A stretch of 64,000 bases of DNA, from the NCBI GenBank assembly GCA_014383445.1, contig JACNHV010000389.1:1-64000 (forward strand). Reading direction: 5' to 3'. Shown in pieces: positions 9,169-17,234 of the stretch (positions are counted from its first letter, which is position 1; each line of letters opens with the position of its first letter). Below the pieces are notes generated by a model that saw nothing but the letters and a program-made list of their open reading frames with translations, had not been told where the DNA came from and ran no database searches. This stretch comes from Candidatus Desulfobacula maris (GTDB lineage: Bacteria; Desulfobacterota; Desulfobacteria; Desulfobacterales; Desulfobacteraceae). The translations under genes and the position numbers were made by a program.

Positions 9169-10280
9169 TGCTGACAAAAAAATATCCTATTGCCTTTGAT
9201 ATCGGGTTCCATGATATCCATGCCCTCCAGCTTGGAAAAAGCCGGGACAGATTCAGTATACAATCCATGTTTCATCAAAAACTGGAAAAGGATTTGACGG
9301 ATATCAGACAAAGCAGCCCGGATTTGATTGAAGCTTTGAAAATCATAAAAAAACAGGGCCGGTTTAAAGGCAACAGGGCCGTTATCCATATCCCGGCTCA
9401 CAAGGTGTTTTCATTTCCCATTGAATTTGTATTAAACAAAGATGAAACAATGGAGGAAGCCATCATTCGGGAGGTTGAGCAGAACCTTCCCTATCCCCTG
9501 GAAGAGGCCGTGATTGATTATCCTTCAATGACAAGCTCAATCCCTAAAAAGCCTCAAAAAGTGATTATTGTTTCCGTTCATAGAAGCGATGTTGAAGAAA
9601 TTCTCATGGTATTTAAAAAAGCTGGCTTCAGGCCGGATGCCCTGGATTTCAGGCCTATTTCCTCCATACGCCTTCATCAATATCTTGCCCGGGTTTCTTC
9701 TGACGATCCTTCTGTTATCTGTTATGTGGGCAGAGAAGAGTCCAGTGTTCAGATTTTCAATAACGACCGGATCCTGGCAATGAATAAATTTCCCTGGGGG
9801 CTTGGCAGGGTTATCGAGAAATTGAATGTCAATCTAGGGTTCAAGGAAACAACGGACAATGCTCAGGTTCTGCTGAAGCAGCACGGCATCAGGTTAAACG
9901 CTTCTGGAAAAACAATAAAGGCTGCCCAGCCCCCAGATGATTCCACTGATGATCCCCCTGACTCCAATATCGGTCCCATTGTTTCCAGGATCATTACCCC
10001 TACCATTGAAGAACTGGTATTTGAGTTTCATAAAATCCTTGGGTATATCCGGAATAAAGAGGGGATTCACAAGATCAATGATATCTCTTTTTATGGTGCT
10101 GCATCCATGATTACAGGCCTTGATCACTATATTGAAAACCGTATGAATATCCCTGCAAAAACCATCAACATCCTGGATCATATTGATATTAAACCGGATC
10201 TTGTGGCAGAGGGTTTTAATGACATCACGCCCTTTGCTGCAGCCCTGGGTCTTGCCATGAGGGAGATTTCATGGCTCTAA
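9165..10280 (+). CDS. pilM: PilM-like actin-fold assembly protein (GspL cytoplasmic-domain analogue)
   Basis: A 371-aa protein of the PilM/GspL ASKHA family. It begins with the phosphate-1 strand YPIAFDIGFHDIHALQLGK and contains the PilM-typical AVIHIPAHKVFSFPIEFVL, REVEQNLPYPLEEAVIDY and FYGAASMITGLDHYIENRM segments. PilM binds the N-terminal tail of PilN and couples the cytoplasmic ATPase to the periplasmic assembly ring. A low-complexity Asp/Pro stretch (about residues 252-270) interrupts the C-terminal half. It overlaps both neighbours by 4-10 bp. A PilM-N-O set beside pseudopilins and a secretin marks the locus as a T2SS/T4P hybrid rather than a classical Gsp operon. Confidence 0.88.
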   Translation: MMLTKKYPIAFDIGFHDIHALQLGKSRDRFSIQSMFHQKLEKDLTDIRQSSPDLIEALKIIKKQGRFKGNRAVIHIPAHKVFSFPIEFVLNKDETMEEAIIREVEQNLPYPLEEAVIDYPSMTSSIPKKPQKVIIVSVHRSDVEEILMVFKKAGFRPDALDFRPISSIRLHQYLARVSSDDPSVICYVGREESSVQIFNNDRILAMNKFPWGLGRVIEKLNVNLGFKETTDNAQVLLKQHGIRLNASGKTIKAAQPPDDSTDDPPDSNIGPIVSRIITPTIEELVFEFHKILGYIRNKEGIHKINDISFYGAASMITGLDHYIENRMNIPAKTINILDHIDIKPDLVAEGFNDITPFAAALGLAMREISWL

Positions 10281-10867
10281 GACAGATCAACATGATTCCG
10301 GGAAATATTCTGGCAAGAACAGACCTTGCCAGGCATTTATGGTTCTGGGGCAAAGGCCTTGTGTTTATCCTGCTTGTATTTGTGATGTTTTATCTTGCCC
10401 AGGCCAGCAGATTTGCTTTGCAGCAAAAAGCCCAGCATTCTGATGCTTCCATAAAGATGATAGTAACAAACAAAATTGACCAGGCCTTAAGAAAGGCAGA
10501 TGGTATCAATAAGCAGATGCAGGATCTTAATCTGAAAAGCGGAGTTCTTGCCACCTTGACAAACCAGCAGCTTTATTATGACATTCTTGCTGCTTTTGCC
10601 CATGCCTTTAATGATGCCACATGGATTGATCATCTTTCCATCCAGAGGGGAAATGAGAAAGATATGGACAGGTCAAATCTTTTTGTTGATGGATTTTCCC
10701 TGACTCACAATACCCTGGGCGCTTTTCTGGAATCTCTTTCAGGCAATAACAGGATCCAGGATGTGGTGCTGGTTTATGCAAAAAAACAGGAATCCCTGGA
10801 CCAGGATGTTGAAAGTCTTATCCAATTTAAACTGACCTGCTCCATCATAAAGGGACCCTTAAAATGA
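10271..10867 (+). CDS. pilN: PilN-like inner-membrane assembly protein
   Basis: A 198-aa bitopic protein. The N-terminal RQINMIPGN tail corresponds to the PilN LPWR-type motif that docks into PilM. One membrane helix (about 27-48) is followed by a periplasmic coiled coil and a ferredoxin-like domain (YDILAAFAHAFNDATWIDHLSI and onward). It overlaps pilM by 10 bp and the next gene by 4 bp. The family equivalent in T2SS is the periplasmic part of GspL. Confidence 0.82.
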   Translation: MALRQINMIPGNILARTDLARHLWFWGKGLVFILLVFVMFYLAQASRFALQQKAQHSDASIKMIVTNKIDQALRKADGINKQMQDLNLKSGVLATLTNQQLYYDILAAFAHAFNDATWIDHLSIQRGNEKDMDRSNLFVDGFSLTHNTLGAFLESLSGNNRIQDVVLVYAKKQESLDQDVESLIQFKLTCSIIKGPLK

Positions 10868-11391
10868 ACCTTAATATGAGAGCCGTGGATATGGCCTGTA
10901 TTCTTCTTCTGGTGGTGGCTGTGGCAGCCGGAGGATTTTTTCTTCAACAAAACTTTTCACATCATTCATCCCATGTAAAACTTGAAAAAGAGGAATTATC
11001 AACTCAGGAAAACAGCCTGAACCTTGCTGTTGAAAAACTTGCAAAGCTTGAGTCACAATTCAAGGAACAGGAAGACAGGGTCCTTGAACTGAACAAAAGG
11101 GTTCCAAAAGCCCCGGGGATGGGTGACCTTTTAAGCCAGGTCCATGGCCTGGTAAAACAAAGAAATATAAACCTCATTGATTTTAATCACAAACCTGCCC
11201 AGGGGTTTGAACGCTACAAACTTATCCCCGTTCAGGTTATTGTGAAGGGTGACTTTTTAAATATTTACAGGTTGATCCATGATCTGGAAACCTTGAACCG
11301 GGTTTTGATTTTTGAAAAAATCATGATCAAAAAACAGGATGGAAAAAACCTGTGCCAGGCAACTTTTATGGCCAGTGTATTTCAGCAGTGA
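10864..11391 (+). CDS. pilO: PilO/GspM-like inner-membrane assembly protein
   Basis: A 175-aa bitopic protein: a membrane helix at about 8-27, a coiled coil rich in Lys/Glu (about 40-78), then a ferredoxin-like domain including LLSQVHGLVKQRNINLIDF and FLNIYRLIHDLETLNRVLIFEKI, which is characteristic of PilO. It should heterodimerise with the PilN-like protein. ATG at 10864 overlaps the preceding stop. Confidence 0.82.
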   Translation: MNLNMRAVDMACILLLVVAVAAGGFFLQQNFSHHSSHVKLEKEELSTQENSLNLAVEKLAKLESQFKEQEDRVLELNKRVPKAPGMGDLLSQVHGLVKQRNINLIDFNHKPAQGFERYKLIPVQVIVKGDFLNIYRLIHDLETLNRVLIFEKIMIKKQDGKNLCQATFMASVFQQ

Positions 11392-11418
11392 TGGAAAAAG
11401 AGGATACAAAGGAGCTTC

Positions 11419-12015
11419 ATGAAAGATAAGAATAAGACCATAAAAACCATTGCTCTGGTATTGATAGCCATTATTTTCCTTTCTATGTTTTACAATACTT
11501 TTTTTAAGGCAAAAAAAAATTCCGGGAAGGCTGCATTAAAAAAACAACCCACAAAGGTGGTGGGCACTATCCAGCCTCAAAGGACGGCACCAACGCAGGC
11601 AGAGACTGTCACTATTCCCGTTTCAGGGTCTGATCCTGCCGGAAATACTGCCTTTTCTGTCCAGCCTTTTAAATCAATCATTCCCAATATATTTGAACCG
11701 CCTGACAGCGTTAAATTCGTTCCAAAAAAGGAAAAGGAGGAACCAAAACCCATAGCTGATGCCGTAAAAAGCCTTGTCAAAAAAATAGTGGAACCTTCGC
11801 CCCTGTCTGACCAGGAAAAAGAAAGTATCAGCCAGGATTTTCAATTTACAGGATCTATCCTCAGCAGCAAAGGCGCTGTCGCCATCATCAATGATGAATT
11901 CATCCATGTGGGGGACATTGTCAATGGATATAAAGTCGCATCCATTTCCGAACAGCAGGTCTTCATCGACACGGGACGCGGCACGATAATACTGGAGATT
12001 ATGACGTATGAATAA
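11419..12015 (+). CDS. PilP/GspC-like periplasmic linker protein
   Basis: A 198-aa protein with an N-terminal membrane anchor (about 9-27), a Pro/Lys-rich linker (35-120) and a C-terminal homology-region domain. FQFTGSILSSKGAVAIINDEFIHVGDIVNGYKV and FIDTGRGTIILEI are the HR strands seen in both GspC and PilP. The family connects the inner-membrane platform to the N0 domain of the secretin. It precedes the secretin gene and overlaps it by 8 bp. No PDZ or coiled-coil domain of full-length GspC is present, so a PilP-like role fits better. Confidence 0.8.
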   Translation: MKDKNKTIKTIALVLIAIIFLSMFYNTFFKAKKNSGKAALKKQPTKVVGTIQPQRTAPTQAETVTIPVSGSDPAGNTAFSVQPFKSIIPNIFEPPDSVKFVPKKEKEEPKPIADAVKSLVKKIVEPSPLSDQEKESISQDFQFTGSILSSKGAVAIINDEFIHVGDIVNGYKVASISEQQVFIDTGRGTIILEIMTYE

Positions 12016-13327
12016 AAAAGTATTTTCATCCCTTTTTTTTGTTTTACTGGTTATCGTCTTTACTGGCACGGCCTTTGCCAAAGAAAAAGCACCTGGACCG
12101 GGCCAGCAGATAAAACCGTTAAATGAACAGCTGATTACGCTGAATTACCGGGATATGGATATAAGACATGCGTTTTCCGCCCTTGCCATGGAATTTAAAC
12201 TCAATATTGTCATGAGCCGCGATATCCAGGGCACCATTACCCTGCATCTGTTCGGGCTTACCCTTGAAGATGCCATGTCCACAATTGCCATGGCCGGAGG
12301 GTTTGACTATAAAAAAACTGAAGACCTGTATTATATTTACAAGGCAACGGAAAAAGAAAAAACCCCTGTGCCCGTACCCGTTGAAACATTTATGAAGGTA
12401 TTTCATGCCAGCTTTGTTGATGTTACCACTGCAAAAACAACCCTGGATGCCGTTCCAGGCTTAAATCCAGTAGAGGTCCATGCGTCCACCAAAACCATTG
12501 TTGTCAATGATACCCTGGATAATATACAAAAAGTTGAAAAGGTCCTGTCCTTTCTGGATGCTGTTCCCAAACAGGTCTTGATTGAAGCAAAAATTCTCAA
12601 GGTGACCCTGAATGATGATATGAAATTTGGCGTGGACTGGAAAGCCATCATGACGGACGGCATTATCCAGACCAGCGGACTGAGCACTGCTGTGCTGCCC
12701 GGCACAACCTCAGGTACTGAGTTTATCACCGGCCCAAGTACATCTCCGGCATCAGGGACGGGCGGCTTTGCCAATTTTGTTGCCGGTATGGGAAGCACAA
12801 GCCAGATTGCCATGGCCATTGATTTATTAAAAACCAAAGTAAAGGTGGATATCGTGGCCACCCCTAAAATCCTTGCCATTCACGGGGAAAAGGCAAAGGT
12901 CCAGGTGGGAGGTAAGTTTGGGTATAATGTCACAACGACCATTGATGGGATCACCTCTGGAAGCGTTGAATTTATCGATACCGGAACCATCCTTGAAATT
13001 ACGCCCTATATTGATGAACAAAACAATATATTACTCAATGTAAAGCCTGAAATAAACTCTGCTGGTCTTGTTTCCGGAACTCCTGTGGTCGTATCCACGG
13101 CTGTTGCCACATCGCTTTTGACAAAGGATGGAGAAACAGTTTTTCTTGCAGGATTGATAGAAACTACGGATACAAAGACAAAACATGGCATCCCCATCCT
13201 GGGTGATCTTCCAATCCTGAGTTACTTGTTCAGCAGGACAGAGGATACTAAAGAAAAAAAAGAACTGGTGATTCTGATCACAGCAAAAATCATCCAAAAC
13301 AATCTGCTGCCTTCTCAAAAACCATAG
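12008..13327 (+). CDS. secretin (GspD/PilQ family), short form
   Basis: A 439-aa outer-membrane secretin with a Sec signal peptide (MNKKVFSSLFFVLLVIVFTGTAFA). A STN/N0-like domain (INIVMSRDIQGTITLHLFGLTLEDAM...) is followed by a single N1-like secretin_N domain (about 115-185) and the secretin barrel domain (QVLIEAKILKVTLNDD..., KVKVDIVATPKILAIHGEKAKVQVG, GIPILGDLPILSYLFS, ELVILITAKII). It is shorter than typical GspD (about 650 aa) because the N2 and N3 domains and the S-domain are missing; no pilotin motif was recognised. It would form the exit channel for the fibre or its substrates. Confidence 0.9.
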   Translation: MNKKVFSSLFFVLLVIVFTGTAFAKEKAPGPGQQIKPLNEQLITLNYRDMDIRHAFSALAMEFKLNIVMSRDIQGTITLHLFGLTLEDAMSTIAMAGGFDYKKTEDLYYIYKATEKEKTPVPVPVETFMKVFHASFVDVTTAKTTLDAVPGLNPVEVHASTKTIVVNDTLDNIQKVEKVLSFLDAVPKQVLIEAKILKVTLNDDMKFGVDWKAIMTDGIIQTSGLSTAVLPGTTSGTEFITGPSTSPASGTGGFANFVAGMGSTSQIAMAIDLLKTKVKVDIVATPKILAIHGEKAKVQVGGKFGYNVTTTIDGITSGSVEFIDTGTILEITPYIDEQNNILLNVKPEINSAGLVSGTPVVVSTAVATSLLTKDGETVFLAGLIETTDTKTKHGIPILGDLPILSYLFSRTEDTKEKKELVILITAKIIQNNLLPSQKP

Positions 13328-13342
13328 TCTTTTTGGGTTGTG

Positions 13343-15916
13343 ATGCTTAAGAACCAGAAAGGCTTTCTCCTCATCAGTATCATTTTTATCATGCTGCTGA
13401 TGGCCGTCAGCATATTTTCCATCAATTATTATTCCGTCACCCAGATTCGGATGGCTTCCAACCAGATCGATTCGGTCCAGACGGGCTATGATTTTAATGC
13501 CATTGTCGAAACATCCCTCTGGGAATTGACAGACAATCTTTTCTGGCGCACGGTTGAAGCCGGGGTAGACACGGCTTTTAACGGCACCACCTACACCCGC
13601 ATTGTCCGCAATGCAAACCTGTCTCCCTTCAATTATCCTTCCGATTATGACGATGCCGTCACCATTCAGGTGACTCCCAAAGGCTCGGACCAATCCTTTC
13701 AAAAATCTTTCAGATATTATGCCAGAGTATTTGTAGGCGCTGACACTGACCTGGACGAACCCATGGGTATGTTCATGGATTCTTCAGGTAATATTTATAT
13801 CGCAGGTACCAAGGGCCACATAATCTGGAAAATAGATACATTCTGGGACATAACACAGTTTGCCGGTACAGGCAGTTCCGGGTTTTCAGGAGACGGGGGG
13901 CCGGCAGCCAGTGCCGAGTTAAGTGAACCCAATGGTGTTTTTGGAGATTCTTCAGGTAATATTTATATCGCAGATACGAATAATCACAGAATCCGGAAGG
14001 TGGATACCTTTGGGAACATATCAACCTTTGCCGGCACAGGTAATAGTAATTATTCTGGAGACGGGGCAGAAGCAATTCTTGCCGAGCTCAATCAACCCAG
14101 GGGTATTTATGTGGATTCTTCAGATAATATTTATATCGCAGATACAAAAAATCACATAATCCGTAAGGTGGATGGTACAACCAATATCATTACAAAGTTT
14201 GCCGGCACAGCAGGGTCTTCCGGGTCTTCCGGTGACGGGGGGCCGGCAGTCAATGCCCGGCTCAATGAACCCAGGGGTATTTATAAGGATTCTTCAGATA
14301 ATATTTATATCGCAGATACAAAAAATCACATAATCCGTAAGGTGGATGGTACAACCAATATCATTACAAAGTTTGCCGGCACAGCAGGGTCTTCCGGGTC
14401 TTCCGGTGACGGGGGGCCGGCAGTCAATGCCCGGCTCAATGAACCCAGGGGTATTTATAAGGATTCTTCAGATAATATTTATATCGCAGATACAAAAAAT
14501 CACATAATCCGTAAGGTGGATGGTACAACCAATATCATTACAAAGTTTGCCGGCACAGCAGGGTCTTCCGGGTCTTCCGGTGACGGGGGGCCTGCAGTCA
14601 ATTCCCAGCTCAATGAACCCAGGGGTATTTATGTGGATTCTTCAGATGATCTTTATATCGCAGATGCAAAGAATCACATAATCCGTAAGGTGGATGGTAC
14701 AACCAGTATCATTACAAAGTTTGCCGGCACAGCAGGGGCTGCAGGTTATTCCGGTGACGGAGGGCTGGCAGTCAATGCCCAGCTCAATGAACCTTGTGGT
14801 ATTACGGCTTCTTCAGGTAATCTTTATATCGCAGATACAAAGAATCACAGAATCCGGAGGGTGGATACAACAGGGAACATAATAACGGTTGTCAGCACAG
14901 GCAGTTCCGGGTTTTCAGGAGACGGGGGGCCGGCTCTCCTTGCCCGTCTCAATGTACCCAAGGGCATTTTTATGGATTCTTGGGGTAATCTTTATATTGC
15001 AGACAGGGGTAATCATAAAATCCGGAGGGTGGATACATCCGGGAACATAACAACTGTTGCCGGCACGGGCAGTTCCGGGGATTCAGGAGACGGGGGGCTG
15101 GCAACTCTTGCCCAGCTTGACGAACCCCGCCGTATTTTTGTGGATTCCTCAGATAATCTTTATATCGCAGATACGAGGAATCACAGAATCCGGAAGGTGG
15201 ATGCCTCGGGGATCATAACAACGGTTGCCGGCACAGGCAGTTCAGGGTTTTCAGGAGACGGGGGGCTGGCAACTCTTGCCCAGCTTGACGAACCCCATGG
15301 TGTTTTTGTAGATTCTTCAGGCAATATTTATATAGCAGATAGAAAGAATCACAGAATCCGGAAGGTGGATGGTGCAACGGGGATCATAACAACAGTTTCC
15401 GGCAGGCCGGGTTCGGGGTTTTCTGGGGACGGGGGGCTGGCAACCGATGCCAAGCACAATCAACCCCGTGGTATTTTTAAGGATTCTTCAGGTAATCTTT
15501 ATATCGCAGATACAGATAATCACAGAATCCGTAAGGTGGATGCTGCAACGCAGATCATAACAACGGTTGCCGGCACTGGGAATTCCTGGGGGCCTCTCGG
15601 AGATGGTGGCCTGGCAACCAGTGCCAGAATTAAAGAACCTGTAGAAATTTTTTTGGATCACAATTATAATATCTTTATAGCAGACCGGGACGACAGGAGG
15701 ATCAGGGTGGTCAATGCAATAGACGGTAAGATTTATACCCTTGCCGGCACGGGTGCTTCCGGAGACACGACAGATCAACCGGCAGTCCTTTCGAGATTTC
15801 AAGATCCGGCCGGGATCACAATGGCATCCGGCTATGGGGGAAGCAGGATCTACATCAGTGACACGGGAAATCATAAAATTAAAGTTCTTTTACTCAAGAC
15901 TGTTTACGGGCTTTAA
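13343..15916 (+). CDS. pseudopilin-like N-terminus fused to about 13 NHL repeats
   Basis: An 857-aa protein. The N-terminus, MLKNQKGFLLISIIFIMLLMAVSIFSIN, resembles GspK/PilX minor pseudopilins: a basic leader, Gly-Phe, then a hydrophobic helix without Glu5, as in GspK. About 100 residues of pilin-like region follow. From about residue 133 to the end there are 13 NHL-type units of 55-58 residues, consensus LNEPRGIFVDSSGNLYIAD, NHRIRKVD, FAGTG, SGDGGLA; the last is degenerate. Such units form beta-propellers, here enough for about two. It is the last gene of the locus, after the secretin, where GspK/PilX would be expected. A surface or tip role like that of PilY1-type propellers is inferred. 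GTG at 13340 is in frame directly before the preferred ATG. Confidence 0.8.
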   Translation: MLKNQKGFLLISIIFIMLLMAVSIFSINYYSVTQIRMASNQIDSVQTGYDFNAIVETSLWELTDNLFWRTVEAGVDTAFNGTTYTRIVRNANLSPFNYPSDYDDAVTIQVTPKGSDQSFQKSFRYYARVFVGADTDLDEPMGMFMDSSGNIYIAGTKGHIIWKIDTFWDITQFAGTGSSGFSGDGGPAASAELSEPNGVFGDSSGNIYIADTNNHRIRKVDTFGNISTFAGTGNSNYSGDGAEAILAELNQPRGIYVDSSDNIYIADTKNHIIRKVDGTTNIITKFAGTAGSSGSSGDGGPAVNARLNEPRGIYKDSSDNIYIADTKNHIIRKVDGTTNIITKFAGTAGSSGSSGDGGPAVNARLNEPRGIYKDSSDNIYIADTKNHIIRKVDGTTNIITKFAGTAGSSGSSGDGGPAVNSQLNEPRGIYVDSSDDLYIADAKNHIIRKVDGTTSIITKFAGTAGAAGYSGDGGLAVNAQLNEPCGITASSGNLYIADTKNHRIRRVDTTGNIITVVSTGSSGFSGDGGPALLARLNVPKGIFMDSWGNLYIADRGNHKIRRVDTSGNITTVAGTGSSGDSGDGGLATLAQLDEPRRIFVDSSDNLYIADTRNHRIRKVDASGIITTVAGTGSSGFSGDGGLATLAQLDEPHGVFVDSSGNIYIADRKNHRIRKVDGATGIITTVSGRPGSGFSGDGGLATDAKHNQPRGIFKDSSGNLYIADTDNHRIRKVDAATQIITTVAGTGNSWGPLGDGGLATSARIKEPVEIFLDHNYNIFIADRDDRRIRVVNAIDGKIYTLAGTGASGDTTDQPAVLSRFQDPAGITMASGYGGSRIYISDTGNHKIKVLLLKTVYGL
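14100..14621 (+). repeat. three near-identical 174-bp tandem units inside the NHL gene
   Basis: Three consecutive 174-bp units begin with ggggtattta at 14100, 14274 and 14448; a fourth, more diverged unit begins at 14622. Units two and three differ only in a few bases near their 3' ends; unit one differs from unit two at two bases in its first 15. Each unit is 58 codons, one NHL repeat, so gain or loss of units keeps the reading frame. The other repeats of the gene are far more diverged, which points to a recent amplification. Confidence 0.93.
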
Positions 15917-15930
15917 GCGGCCTGGTTCAG

Positions 15931-15970
15931 AAATTATCGGAAATGCCAATATTGGCAATGTCGATAATTT
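15931..15970. repeat. nested 40-nt palindrome, copy 1
   Basis: Outer arms AAATTATCG and CGATAATTT enclose an inner palindrome GCCAATATTGGC. It lies 14 bp after the stop of the NHL gene and could also terminate that operon. The flanks TCAG (left) and TTGTTTCTCCC (right) are shared with the copy at 17087, so the repeated element is about 50 bp. It marks the left edge of the toxin-antitoxin array. Confidence 0.8.
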
Positions 15971-15998
15971 GTTTCTCCCTGTATAAGTAAACAATAAA

Positions 15999-16081
15999 TT
16001 ATTTTACCACAAAGCGATCAAAATTGTCAGACATATGGCTGATGAATTTGGTCGTTTTTTTTGGATGATCAGGCATTCCGT
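15999..16081 (-). repeat. displaced apbE 3' end, copy A
   Basis: About 83 bp nearly identical to the 3' end of the apbE gene at 19250. Read on the minus strand it encodes TKFISHMSDNFDRFVVK followed by TAA, matching the true ApbE C-terminus TNKFISHMSDNFDRFVVK. Similarity stops near the TTGACATATAAT sequence ahead of hicA. No other part of apbE is present, so this is a gene-end duplicate, not a decayed whole gene. Confidence 0.88.
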
Positions 16082-16162
16082 TTGACATATAATTTTCATA
16101 CCAGTCGTTGCAATGGACTCGCTGAAGCTCGCCGGTTGAACTTAGGGGAAGAAATAATCAAG

Positions 16163-16191
16163 TTGCTATTGCTCACATATTGGTGTACGAT
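16163..16191 (+). promoter_or_regulatory. possible hicAB promoter, leaderless
   Basis: TTGCTA and TACGAT are separated by 17 bp and end 7 bases before the hicA ATG. Transcription from here would start at or next to the ATG, and no Shine-Dalgarno sequence is visible in front of it. The -10 box is weak (two mismatches), so confidence is limited. Confidence 0.35.
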
Positions 16192-16198
16192 TGTCACT

Positions 16199-16381
16199 AT
16201 GAAACGGAATAAACTTGAGAACGAGTTAAAAAAGCTGGGTTGGTGGTTTCTGAGACATGGTGGTAACCATGATATTTGGACCGATGGAGACAGGAAGGAA
16301 CCAATCCCTAGACACAGCGAAATCAATGAAAAGCTTGCTCGTTCAATAATACGTAAGGCAAAAAGAGGAGGCCAATCATGA
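16199..16381 (+). CDS. hicA: HicA-like toxin (mRNA interferase)
   Basis: A 60-aa HicA family protein with the dsRBD-like core LKKLGWWFLRHGGNHDIWT and the catalytic His in GGNHDIW, then PRHSEINEKLARSIIRKA. The ORF track begins at 16061, but its first 46 residues run through the apbE-like repeat and have no family similarity; ATG 16199 gives the standard HicA length. It overlaps hicB by 4 bp (ATGA). The family cleaves mRNA in the cytoplasm and is neutralised by HicB. Confidence 0.88.
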   Translation: MKRNKLENELKKLGWWFLRHGGNHDIWTDGDRKEPIPRHSEINEKLARSIIRKAKRGGQS

Positions 16382-16809
16382 GATTTTCAGGTAAAATATA
16401 TAAAGACGGCAAATTCTGGCTGGCAGAAATTCCGATTCTCGATTTAATGACCCAAGGTCGAACAAAGAAAGAAGCGTACGAAATGGTTGCTGATATGCTT
16501 GAGTCTTTGGTTAATAAAGATGGATTTAAAATTGAGGTTTATAAAGGGGAAAAGGACAGTTTTGAAGTTGGTTCTTTAGGGCCAAAACATATGGTAAGTT
16601 TACTTTTGCAGCGAAAACGTGAAATGAGTGGACTTTCACTTGCTCAGGTTGCAAGTCGATTAGGTATGAAATCACGCAACACATACGCTCGCTACGAAAA
16701 AGGGAATTCTGTTCCAAGCGTTGAAAAACTTAATGAGTTACTAAATGCAGTTTGCCCACAGACTGATATAGTCATTAATGAAAGCACGATTCCCCTAACA
16801 AATGTATAA
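16378..16809 (+). CDS. hicB: HicB-like antitoxin with XRE DNA-binding domain
   Basis: A 143-aa protein. The N-terminal HicB partial-RNase-H fold includes KDGKFWLAEIPILDLMTQGRTKKEA, and the C-terminal helix-turn-helix is LAQVASRLGMKSRNTYARYEKG. It should bind HicA and repress the hicAB promoter. Toxin-first order and the 4-bp overlap are normal for hicAB. The gene ends 50 bp before the 80-bp direct repeat at 16860. Confidence 0.88.
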   Translation: MRFSGKIYKDGKFWLAEIPILDLMTQGRTKKEAYEMVADMLESLVNKDGFKIEVYKGEKDSFEVGSLGPKHMVSLLLQRKREMSGLSLAQVASRLGMKSRNTYARYEKGNSVPSVEKLNELLNAVCPQTDIVINESTIPLTNV

Positions 16810-16859
16810 ATCGGACTGCATATCGCCTCTGCAGACTGAAAGTTAAGTGATCTTGGACC

Positions 16860-16939
16860 GAGCCCATGATTCATTCCTTTGGTATGCTGCTTCTAAGTTC
16901 GACCGTTCAGGGGGTTTTCGAAAAAAGGCTTATTAAAAT
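16860..16939. repeat. 80-bp direct repeat R1, copy 1
   Basis: Begins gagcccatg and ends ggcttattaaaat. By eye it is 69 of 80 bases identical to 19171-19250, with no gaps. At 19250 the repeat runs directly into the apbE 3' end; here it is instead followed by unrelated sequence, breaking exactly at the ATTAAAAT that also begins apbE-3'-end copy B at 18438. The 16810-17234 gap otherwise holds two palindromes and a promoter, listed separately. Confidence 0.88.
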
Positions 16940-16989
16940 GAAACAGGATTTTCATCGCTTAATAAATAAATCAAAGCTCTTTTCCTATC

Positions 16990-17027
16990 ATTTGCAGAAA
17001 ATGCCAATACTGGCATTTTCTGCAAAT
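16990..17027. repeat. 38-nt near-perfect palindrome, copy 4 of the hairpin family
   Basis: Arms ATTTGCAGAAAATGCCA and TGGCATTTTCTGCAAAT (17 bp, perfect) around a 4-base loop ATAC. The length and inner GCCA/TGGC core resemble the other hairpins of this region, although the outer arm sequence differs. It has no T-tract, so it is not an obvious intrinsic terminator. Confidence 0.82.
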
Positions 17028-17086
17028 AGCAGAAGACCTTTGACTAGGAAAGACTGACAATCCATTAACCCAAAATCGTGTCTCAG

Positions 17087-17125
17087 AACTTATCGGAAAT
17101 GCAAATTTTACAATATCGATAAGTT
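17087..17125. repeat. nested 39-nt palindrome, copy 2
   Basis: Outer arms AACTTATCG and CGATAAGTT (9 bp, perfect) match copy 1 except for a compensated A-T to C-G change in the stem. The inner palindrome is degenerate. The same TCAG left flank and TTGTTTCTCCC right flank as copy 1 are present. It lies directly upstream of the RHH-RelE module; copy 3 lies directly downstream. Confidence 0.82.
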
Positions 17126-17171
17126 GTTTCTCCCATGGCCATGAGCAGTTCAATAAAAGTAGAAGAAAAAA

Positions 17172-17200
17172 TTGACAAATTGAATAAAATTGAATATATT
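17172..17200 (+). promoter_or_regulatory. sigma-70 promoter of the RHH-RelE module
   Basis: TTGACA (17172-17177) and TATATT (17195-17200) are separated by exactly 17 bp. The predicted transcript starts about 25-30 bp before the ATG at 17235. A GAGGG ribosome-binding sequence lies just before that ATG. Confidence 0.7.
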
Positions 17201-17234
17201 TTAGGCAATTAATATTCACAGTGAGGGAAATATT

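Noticed and set aside
13031-13702. 223-aa minus-strand ORF over the secretin and NHL genes
   Set aside because: A shadow of two well-supported + strand genes; no recognisable domain.
14100-14621. CRISPR-like array
   Set aside because: The repeats are 174 bp, contiguous, coding and without spacers; they are NHL repeat codons.
15931-15970. simple rho-independent terminator only
   Set aside because: It may terminate the NHL transcript, but the same element with shared flanks recurs upstream and downstream of a TA module and lacks a T-tract, so it is listed as a repeat family.
16090-16150. attC-like sequence before hicA (ccagtcgttgcaatggac ... ggttgaacttaggg), suggesting an integron cassette array
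   Set aside because: No GTTRRRY/RYYYAAC core pair could be matched around any of the TA modules and no integrase gene is present; the wording similarity alone is too weak.
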